A DNA stretch of 11,660 bases from Gammaproteobacteria bacterium (GTDB taxonomy: Bacteria; Pseudomonadota; Gammaproteobacteria; Steroidobacterales; BM003). Position numbers and translations under genes: made by a program. Positions 6,680 through 11,660 of the stretch are shown in pieces. The notes beneath the pieces were generated by a model. The model ran no database searches, had not been told where the DNA came from, and worked only from the letters and a program-made list of their open reading frames with translations. The DNA lies in assembly GCA_026193125.1 (NCBI GenBank), contig JAPHSC010000301.1, forward strand, positions 1-11,660, in the 5' to 3' direction. Positions within the stretch are counted from its first letter, which is position 1, and every line of letters begins with the position of its first letter.

Positions 6680-8749
6680 CTAGTTTTCCACCGGCAGGAA
6701 AGCGTACTCGTCCTCGTAGTCCAGCATCTGCTTGGCAAAGTTGTCGGGGTATTCGATCTGCACGTCGACGATTTCGCCTTCTTGTTCAATGGGGACCAGG
6801 CGAGGTTGGATGAAGCCGCTATAGGCGGCGATGTTGAGCGGCTTGGAGCGGGCCAGGACCTCGGCATGCAAGCCCTGATCCACCTTCACACCGTAGGTTT
6901 CAACCAGCGCTTTGCCGGCGGCGTAGTCACCCTCGGACTTGATACGCTGAAGCTCCCGCAACAACTGCCCGAAAAGGCCACGCAGCTTGTCGTAGTCGCG
7001 AATCACGAAATAGGTCTTGCCGCCCGCAGTCACTTTCTCGATCACATTATCGGGCAGGCCCTTTTCATACACCCAGGCGGCGATCAATTGCCGGTTGCGC
7101 ATGTGGGATTCCTGGATATCGTCTCCCGGCGCCAGACGCTGTAACTGCATCATCAAGCCGTTGCGAATGTTGCGATCAGCCGAGGCCTTGCCTGCTTCCA
7201 GGGAGGGCACCAGGCCGAGTTCCACCAACTTGGGATCAAGGATGTAGTACAGGGCCACCAGGTCGGCACGGGCCTCTTCCAGCGTGGGGCTGTAGCTCTT
7301 CAGGGTTTCCTTGGGTGTGCCAACCCCCGGGTTGATCTGGCCTGAGGCATGCCCGATTACTTCATGCAGATCCACGTGTAACGCGTAGGCCAGGCTGCCA
7401 TAAGCTTTGTAGCGGGCCTTTTCCTCGTCGCTAAACATGAACTCATCGTGAAAGCCGGTCTCGGCGCCAGCTTCCTGGTAGGCGTCGATGATGTTGCCCA
7501 GGGTGACGGACTTGGAGCCGTGCTCAGCGCGTATCCAGTTGGGGTTGGGCAGATTGATGCCGATGGGTGTGGAGGGCGCCGCGTCGCCGGCCTCCATGAC
7601 AACTGTAATCACCTTGGCCGAAATACCGACCACGTTTTTCTTCTTGTGCTCATCCATGATGGGTGAGTTGTCTTCGAACCACTGGGCCTGGTCAGCCACG
7701 GTGGCGATACGCTTGGTGGCGACCAGGTCACGAATGGAGACGATGCCCTCCCAGGTACCGCGATAGCCCAGCGGGTCGCCATAGGTTTCGATGAACCCGT
7801 TTACCGTGTCGGCCCGCGACTCGGTATCCTCGACCCAGGCGATGCTGTAGGCATCAAACTCGGACAAATCACCGCTGCGGTAGTAACTGATCAACTTTTG
7901 CAGCCAGGCCTTCTGGGTGGGATTCTCGGCGACCTTTACTGCCTTCTTCAGCCAGTGCACGATGTGCTGAATGGCCGGGTCATACATGCCGTCCACTTTC
8001 CATACCCGTTCCACCAGTTGCCCGTTGTCTTTTATTAGCTGGGAATTCAGACCCCAGGAAATCGGGCGTGGGTCAGCGGGGTTGATACGGGCGGCGTAAA
8101 AGGCCTCGGCTTCTGCCTGGCTCACATCGCGGTAGAAGTTGGTAGCGGAGGTCGCCAACTGGTCAACATCAGGATCCAGATTGACTTTTATGGGTGCCAC
8201 CGCAGGGTCAAACAATACCGGGATCAGGGTTGCCAGCAATTCATCAACCGTCTCGCCTTTCCGCAGCGGCAGGTTCTCAGTCGGCGTTTTTCTGAGCATG
8301 TCTTCAAAGGTGGCAGCGTCAAATTCCGGCAGCATTTTCACGGATGAATAATGGTGGTGTATACCGTTGGCGAACCACACCCGTTTGGCGTAGGTCAGCA
8401 ACTGGTCGTAGGACTTGCTATCTCTTCTGCCCTTGGAGCCGCGAATAATGGCGCCAAGGGTCTTGCGCACCAACAAGTTGTGTCTGTAGTTCTGGTCCCA
8501 GGTGATGTCGCGGCCCGACAGGGCGGCCTGGGACAGGTAATAGACCAGCTTCTTTTCTTGCAAGGACAGGTCTTCAAAGCCGGGTACCTGGTAACGCAAT
8601 ACCTCGATGTCGGCAAAACGGTCTGCACTGACCTTGAAAGGAACCGGGCCTGGCTTCCCGCCTGCCTGTGCAAGCTTTTCTTGCGGAGCTTCCGCGGGGC
8701 TGCAAGCTGCCACCAGTACTACTGCCAACAACGTGGTCCACTTGTTCAT
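6680..8749 (-). CDS. M49-family zinc peptidase, lipoprotein (dipeptidyl peptidase III-like)
   Basis: This 689-residue protein is of the dipeptidyl-peptidase III family, which removes dipeptides from the N-terminus of short peptides. The ATG at 8749 has GGGGAG (8760-8755) with a 5-nt spacer. The N-terminus ends in AAC followed by SPAE, a lipobox with acylated cysteine near residue 16, so the enzyme is exported, unlike the cytosolic animal form. The family's distinctive six-residue zinc motif HEVIGH is at 462-467, and the second motif EEARAD begins at 491, supplying the third ligand E492. The distance between them is about 30 residues, far less than in human DPP III, and matches the short-loop bacterial branch, such as that of Bacteroides. 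The catalytic residues are complete. The gene converges on the FAD enzyme and is probably transcribed alone. A role in periplasmic peptide degradation is inferred. Confidence 0.93.
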   Translation of the reverse strand: MNKWTTLLAVVLVAACSPAEAPQEKLAQAGGKPGPVPFKVSADRFADIEVLRYQVPGFEDLSLQEKKLVYYLSQAALSGRDITWDQNYRHNLLVRKTLGAIIRGSKGRRDSKSYDQLLTYAKRVWFANGIHHHYSSVKMLPEFDAATFEDMLRKTPTENLPLRKGETVDELLATLIPVLFDPAVAPIKVNLDPDVDQLATSATNFYRDVSQAEAEAFYAARINPADPRPISWGLNSQLIKDNGQLVERVWKVDGMYDPAIQHIVHWLKKAVKVAENPTQKAWLQKLISYYRSGDLSEFDAYSIAWVEDTESRADTVNGFIETYGDPLGYRGTWEGIVSIRDLVATKRIATVADQAQWFEDNSPIMDEHKKKNVVGISAKVITVVMEAGDAAPSTPIGINLPNPNWIRAEHGSKSVTLGNIIDAYQEAGAETGFHDEFMFSDEEKARYKAYGSLAYALHVDLHEVIGHASGQINPGVGTPKETLKSYSPTLEEARADLVALYYILDPKLVELGLVPSLEAGKASADRNIRNGLMMQLQRLAPGDDIQESHMRNRQLIAAWVYEKGLPDNVIEKVTAGGKTYFVIRDYDKLRGLFGQLLRELQRIKSEGDYAAGKALVETYGVKVDQGLHAEVLARSKPLNIAAYSGFIQPRLVPIEQEGEIVDVQIEYPDNFAKQMLDYEDEYAFLPVEN

Positions 8750-8768
8750 GACGTCTCCCCGGAATCTG

Positions 8769-8785
8769 GCCCCGATCTTTGGGGC
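8769..8785. other. Small hairpin in the M49 leader region
   Basis: GCCCC (8769-8773) and GGGGC (8781-8785) enclose a 7-nt loop, 9 nt upstream of the Shine-Dalgarno sequence of the M49 gene. No T-run follows, so it is not a terminator for the DUF2058 gene. It may shape the 5' end of the peptidase mRNA. Beyond it, TATAAA on the minus strand (8800-8795) is a possible -10. Confidence 0.3.
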
Positions 8786-8824
8786 TGTTCCGTCTTTATA
8801 TTTCGTACGTAAGTTGAGTACCGG

Positions 8825-9361
8825 CTACCACATCAGGTCGTCCGGCACCTTGTAATCGGCGTAAGGATCCTCGGCATCCGTGGCTTGCGCTTGTCGAGGG
8901 TTGAGCAGGATTACGGTTCCGGCAACCCGCTCCTCAATGCGCTCGGCCACCTGCTGAGGGACCAGTTCGTAGCGATCATTCAGACTGACGATGGCCAGCT
9001 GTCCGCTAACGATTTTTTCCTGCAGGGCCTGCGTCACCATGATCTGTCGTATGGCTGCTCCCTGGGTAAATTTGTAGGCTATTTCGCCGCCCTTGCGATC
9101 AAGCTTGTGTTCCCCGATCAACTGGTCCACCTGGGCTGCCAGGTCTCTCTTTCGACCATCCGCGGCGCGTTGCAGATTGATCTGGCGGGCGCGGGCAGCA
9201 TCCCGCTCGGCCGCTTCCCGGGCCAGGCGTTGGGACTCGCTCGGTGGCGGCGCCTTCTTTCCCTTGGGGCGGTTCTGGTGCTTTTCCTTCTTGGCCTTGT
9301 TGGCCCGATCCTTACTGATCAGCCCAGCCTTAAGCAATTGATCTTGCAGAGATTGGCTCAT
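8825..9361 (-). CDS. yaiL: DUF2058 family protein (YaiL-like)
   Basis: This 178-residue soluble protein is nearly the same length as E. coli YaiL. It begins MSQSLQDQLLKAGL, the usual DUF2058 N-terminus. A very basic, charged helical stretch follows (about residues 16-75, rich in K, R, E and A, with a proline-containing linker at 31-42), likely a coiled coil or nucleic-acid-contacting arm. A compact C-terminal domain (about 75-155) comes next, then the conserved acidic tail DPYADYKVPDDLMW. YaiL has been described as polynucleotide-associated, but its molecular role is not established. The ATG at 9361 is chosen from family alignment; an in-frame ATG at 9397 adds a Pro-rich extension and falls on the -10 promoter element. 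No clear Shine-Dalgarno sequence precedes 9361. It lies downstream of dapB but has its own promoter. Confidence 0.88.
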   Translation of the reverse strand: MSQSLQDQLLKAGLISKDRANKAKKEKHQNRPKGKKAPPPSESQRLAREAAERDAARARQINLQRAADGRKRDLAAQVDQLIGEHKLDRKGGEIAYKFTQGAAIRQIMVTQALQEKIVSGQLAIVSLNDRYELVPQQVAERIEERVAGTVILLNPRQAQATDAEDPYADYKVPDDLMW

Positions 9362-9395
9362 AGGTTCAGGGGTGCCCCGGGTGTCTGGAAGGCGC

Positions 9396-9424
9396 ATTAT
9401 CCGCCCTGCGGACGGTCAATACAA
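9396..9424 (-). promoter_or_regulatory. Sigma70-type promoter of the DUF2058 gene
   Basis: On the minus strand TTGTAT (9424-9419) and GATAAT (9401-9396) are separated by exactly 17 nt. The predicted transcription start is about 28 nt before the ATG at 9361. The spacer contains a small TCCGC/GCGGA inverted repeat. Confidence 0.55.
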
Positions 9425-9474
9425 CGCAGCGGCCTCCTTCGGAGTGCCCCCCATGGGCCGACAGTCAAGCCGAG

Positions 9475-10236
9475 TCACAGCCCCAGCAGACTTTCCAGAC
9501 CGACAGTGACACCGGAATCCAGTGAGCCGATTTGGCGCAAAGACAAAATGATGCCCGGTGCGAAGCATTCGTAATCGGTCGTATCGTGACGCAGGGTAAG
9601 GTATTGGCCGACGGTGCCAAGAATTACCTCCTGGTGTGCGGCAGAGCCGTGGAGACGCAGCGAGTGCACCGGGATACCTTCCACATCACCACCCAGGGAG
9701 CCGGCCACGATCTCCGTACCGCGACTGTGGCCAAGGTGTTTACGCGCGGCAGCCATGCGCGCGGCGGTATGCAGTGCTGTACCGGATGGCGCATCAGGCT
9801 TGTCATGATGATGCATTTCAACTATTTCGGCTGATTCAAAATACGGCGCAGCCATCTCGGCGAAACGCATCATCAGTACCGCGCCGACCGCAAAGTTTGG
9901 CACCACCAGGCAGCGGGACGCCAGGCCGGACCAGCCCACACGCAACGCGTCCACCCGGGCCACGGTATAACCTGAGGTGCCGATCAGTACATTCGCACCG
10001 CTGTCTCGCCACCGGGGTACGTTCTCGTCGGCGGCCGACGGGTTAGTCAATTCGATTACGACATCGCACTCGGACAGAGCCGCGGGGTCACCGCTGGCTG
10101 CGTGTCCCAGGATATCCTGGCCGTCACGCCCGGGTGCATAGAGCCCACCGATGGTCAGATCATTGGCAGCCTCAACCGCCGCAATGGTCAACCGACCCAT
10201 GGTGCCGTTGGCACCGGAAATCCCCACCCTGATCAT
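9475..10236 (-). CDS. dapB: 4-hydroxy-tetrahydrodipicolinate reductase
   Basis: This 253-residue cytosolic enzyme performs the NAD(P)H-dependent reduction step in lysine and meso-diaminopimelate synthesis, needed for peptidoglycan. The dinucleotide-binding motif G8-x2-G11-x-MG is at the N-terminus. The catalytic signature E-M-HHH-D-K-PDAPSGTA spans 140-154, with H142 and K146 corresponding to E. coli H159 and K163 and SGT (151-153) binding the substrate carboxylate. The protein is about 20 residues shorter than E. coli DapB. Its PNFAVGAVLMMRFA, IPVHSLRLHG, AHQEVILGT and terminal TVGLESLL segments resemble actinobacterial DapB much more than the enterobacterial form. No Shine-Dalgarno sequence precedes the ATG at 10236, but the stop of a small upstream ORF overlaps it as ATGA, suggesting translational coupling. 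The usual gammaproteobacterial neighbours dnaJ and carA are absent. Confidence 0.95.
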   Translation of the reverse strand: MIRVGISGANGTMGRLTIAAVEAANDLTIGGLYAPGRDGQDILGHAASGDPAALSECDVVIELTNPSAADENVPRWRDSGANVLIGTSGYTVARVDALRVGWSGLASRCLVVPNFAVGAVLMMRFAEMAAPYFESAEIVEMHHHDKPDAPSGTALHTAARMAAARKHLGHSRGTEIVAGSLGGDVEGIPVHSLRLHGSAAHQEVILGTVGQYLTLRHDTTDYECFAPGIILSLRQIGSLDSGVTVGLESLLGL

Positions 10237-10316
10237 GACAATGCAACCGTATATTCAGGTTGCGCAAGGCAGCTTGGTGGATCTGCCTGGGTGGCAACAA
10301 ATACTTCATTCGTCAT
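10233..10316 (-). CDS. Small ORF (27 aa) overlapping dapB, possible leader peptide
   Basis: The ATG at 10316-10314 is preceded by a strong GAGGA site at 10328-10324 with a 7-nt spacer. The reading frame has 27 codons and its TGA overlaps the dapB ATG by the ATGA arrangement, the classic sign of translational coupling. dapB itself has no Shine-Dalgarno sequence. The peptide begins MTNEVFVATQ and ends EYTVALS. It is neutral to acidic, has no lysine and has no membrane segment. Without lysine codons, a classic lysine attenuation leader is unlikely. I recognise no family. It may simply serve to deliver ribosomes to dapB. Confidence 0.5.
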   Translation of the reverse strand: MTNEVFVATQADPPSCLAQPEYTVALS

Positions 10317-10329
10317 TGTGAAATCCTCG

Positions 10330-10476
10330 ACACTATCAGTTAACCCACAGCATAGTCTTCGGCGTACAGCAGTCATAGTGGAACACGGCTTGGTAATGCG
10401 AAGACGCCTGGCATGACGATCTTGCACTGGTCAGACGCACCACGTGGCGAACATCAGCCACGCGGATGGCAGACAT
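10330..10476. other. 5' region of the dapB transcript
   Basis: This stretch between the helicase terminator and the small ORF must carry the dapB promoter, but no clear -35/-10 pair stands out. It contains a 7-bp inverted repeat GTCTTCG/CGAAGAC (10355-10361 with 10399-10405) and a 6-bp hairpin CGTGGC/GCCACG with an 8-nt loop (10443-10448 with 10457-10462). I do not see the conserved core of a lysine riboswitch. Confidence 0.35.
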
Positions 10477-10505
10477 AAAAAAGCCCGGCACAAGACCGGG
10501 CTTTC
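10477..10505 (-). terminator. Intrinsic terminator of the helicase gene
   Basis: On the minus strand AAAGCCCGG (10504-10496), a 7-nt loop and CCGGGCTTT (10488-10480) form a 9-bp stem followed by a run of six T (10482-10477). It lies 22 nt past the helicase stop codon and separates that gene from dapB. Confidence 0.9.
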
Positions 10506-10526
10506 GATCAGTTGGTAGCGGGCTCG

Positions 10527-11660
10527 CTAGGTCTTCTTGGTGGTCAATACCTTGCGGGCCGGTGGCTTGCTGTTTTTGCCGCCAAATTTATTGGCCGGTT
10601 TGCCCACGTACTTCACCTTGGGCTTCGCCTTGGTCTTTGAGGCGGGCTTGCCCCTGGCGTCGGGTTTGCCAGCGGCCTTACCCTTGAACTTCCCGCCCGG
10701 GCTGCGGGGTTTGTCACCGGGAGCCGACCTGGGTCGGTCATCCGAGGCTCTTCCTGGTCGCTCGGCCGACGTTCCCGGCTTGTCACCGTAACCGGTCTTC
10801 GGCTTGTCACCGTAACCGGTCTTTGGCTTGTCACCAAAAGGATTGCCCGGACGGAACTCGGACTTGCTGCGCGGCTTGCGCTCGGCGCCCCGATCTTCCG
10901 ATGGCTTGCTGTGGGGTTTGCGCTCGGCACCACGTGCACCAGCTGTCTTGCCGCGAAACTCAGGCCGTGCCGGTCGTTCTTCCCGGTCTTCCGGCTTCCG
11001 CGGACGCTCGATAGGTTCGGGAGCGTCTCCTGAATCACTGTAGGCCGAGATATTCAGTTGCTGACCCAGCACCCAGGCCTTTTTCAACTGCTCGAAGATA
11101 GCCCTGGGCATGCCCTCGGGCAGGTCCACGGTACTGAAGCTGTCGTAAATCTTTATGCGTCCGATGTGCTCGGCATCCAATCCGGCCTCGTTGGCGATGG
11201 CGCCCACGATGTTCCTGGGTTCGACACCGTGTTCGTGGCCCACCGCAACCCGGTAGCGTGTAACGCCTTCGGCGGCAGGGGCATCACCTCGGGGTCTGCG
11301 CTCGGCCGCGTCGCTGCGCGCCGGACGCTCACTTCGAGCCGGGCGCTCGCTGCGCTGGGGTCGATCGCGGCCTTGCTCGGATCTCCCGCTCTCGGGTTTC
11401 CAGGACTCGCGCTCCTGGAACTCCCCTGTTGAGGGCGGCATGAGGGGCCTGTCCTTTTGCGCCAGGTAGGTCAGGGCCGCCATAAGATCCTCGTCGGCGG
11501 TTTCATGCTCTTGCTGGAACTTGGCGATAACTTCCTTGAAAAATCCCAGGTCCTGGCTTTCCATGGCGTCGGTGATGCTTTGGCCGAACTGTGAGCTGCG
11601 CCTGTCCACGACATCTTCGCGGGTAGGCAGACTCATGCGTTCAATCGGTTGGCGGGTGGC
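10527..11660 (-). CDS. deaD: DEAD-box ATP-dependent RNA helicase, C-terminal part (5' partial)
   Basis: The frame is open to the right window edge (ATRQPIER before the first internal Met), so 377 C-terminal residues are visible and the helicase core lies outside. The visible part starts with the linker after the second RecA domain (PTREDVVDRR and a helical dimerisation-like region). An Arg/Ser/Pro linker follows, then a DbpA-type RNA-binding domain at about residues 134-205 of the fragment (nt 11261-11046). That domain carries RYRVAVGHEHGVEP, NIVGAIANEAGL and STVDLPEGMP. A long basic low-complexity tail of about 170 residues rich in K, R, G and P ends the protein. This layout matches DeaD/CsdA, a cold-shock helicase for ribosome assembly and mRNA unwinding. 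The tail is longer and more repetitive than usual and includes a duplicated KPKTGYGD unit. A clear terminator follows the stop codon. Confidence 0.9.
   Translation of the reverse strand, partial: ATRQPIERMSLPTREDVVDRRSSQFGQSITDAMESQDLGFFKEVIAKFQQEHETADEDLMAALTYLAQKDRPLMPPSTGEFQERESWKPESGRSEQGRDRPQRSERPARSERPARSDAAERRPRGDAPAAEGVTRYRVAVGHEHGVEPRNIVGAIANEAGLDAEHIGRIKIYDSFSTVDLPEGMPRAIFEQLKKAWVLGQQLNISAYSDSGDAPEPIERPRKPEDREERPARPEFRGKTAGARGAERKPHSKPSEDRGAERKPRSKSEFRPGNPFGDKPKTGYGDKPKTGYGDKPGTSAERPGRASDDRPRSAPGDKPRSPGGKFKGKAAGKPDARGKPASKTKAKPKVKYVGKPANKFGGKNSKPPARKVLTTKKT
10777..10836 (-). repeat. deaD: In-frame 24-nt tandem repeat in the helicase tail
   Basis: Two consecutive 24-nt units (10777-10800 and 10801-10824) differ at one base, with a partial third copy to 10836. 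Each encodes eight residues of the KPKTGYGD type. Being in frame, the repeat can change in copy number without breaking the protein. Confidence 0.75.

Noticed and set aside
10330..10476. Possible lysine riboswitch upstream of dapB
   Set aside because: The region is short and I could not find the conserved core or expected helices. The inverted repeats present are weak and unlike that class.
10777..10836. CCGTAACCGG similarity between the helicase repeat and the REP-like core
   Set aside because: The match is short, lacks the GGGGACAG head and is explained by the coding repeat.

Overview
The window (about 11.7 kb, GC-rich, no RNA gene, CRISPR array or transposase seen) looks like chromosome of a gammaproteobacterium. 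The YaiL/DUF2058 protein, the DeaD-type helicase tail with its DbpA-like RNA-binding domain, and REP-like GGGGACAG palindromes all point that way. Secreted lipoprotein peptidases and an outer-membrane cytochrome suggest an environmental, possibly marine or sediment, organism. Genus cannot be read from the sequence.

Layout from left to right. (1) Positions 1-214 form the intergenic 3' side of a leftward gene, with tandem palindromes and a possible start of another leftward gene at the edge. (2) 215-1513 (-) encodes a secreted protein with one c-type haem motif at the mature N-terminus and a predicted outer-membrane beta-barrel, the same order of parts as Cyc2-type cytochrome-porins. (3) 1813-2469 (+) is an M50 site-2 membrane protease, apparently expressed from a leaderless mRNA. 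(4) 2470-2605 holds a REP-like palindrome and a bidirectional terminator with a duplicated half. (5) 2606-4657 (-) is an M13 (neprilysin/PepO-like) zinc endopeptidase lipoprotein. (6) 4995-6614 (+) is a RetSat/phytoene-desaturase-like FAD oxidoreductase. (7) 6615-6657 holds two tandem REP-like half units. (8) 6680-8749 (-) is an M49 (dipeptidyl peptidase III-like) lipoprotein. (9) 8825-9361 (-) is a DUF2058 protein. (10) 9475-10236 (-) is dapB, whose sequence resembles actinobacterial DapB. It is preceded by a 27-codon ORF that overlaps it by ATGA. (11) 10527 to the right edge (-) is the C-terminal part of a DEAD-box RNA helicase, followed by a clear terminator.

The genes do not form one operon. 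They are mostly single units in divergent or convergent pairs, each with its own promoter-like or terminator-like signals. A loose theme is proteolysis by three unrelated zinc metallopeptidase families: M50 in the inner membrane, and M13 and M49 as lipoproteins, probably periplasmic and possibly used for peptide scavenging. The points most worth following up are the cytochrome-porin fusion, the REP-like family at the 3' ends of both convergent gene pairs, the small ORF coupled to dapB, and the unusual affinity of DapB. No complete undescribed multi-gene defence or mobile system is evident.
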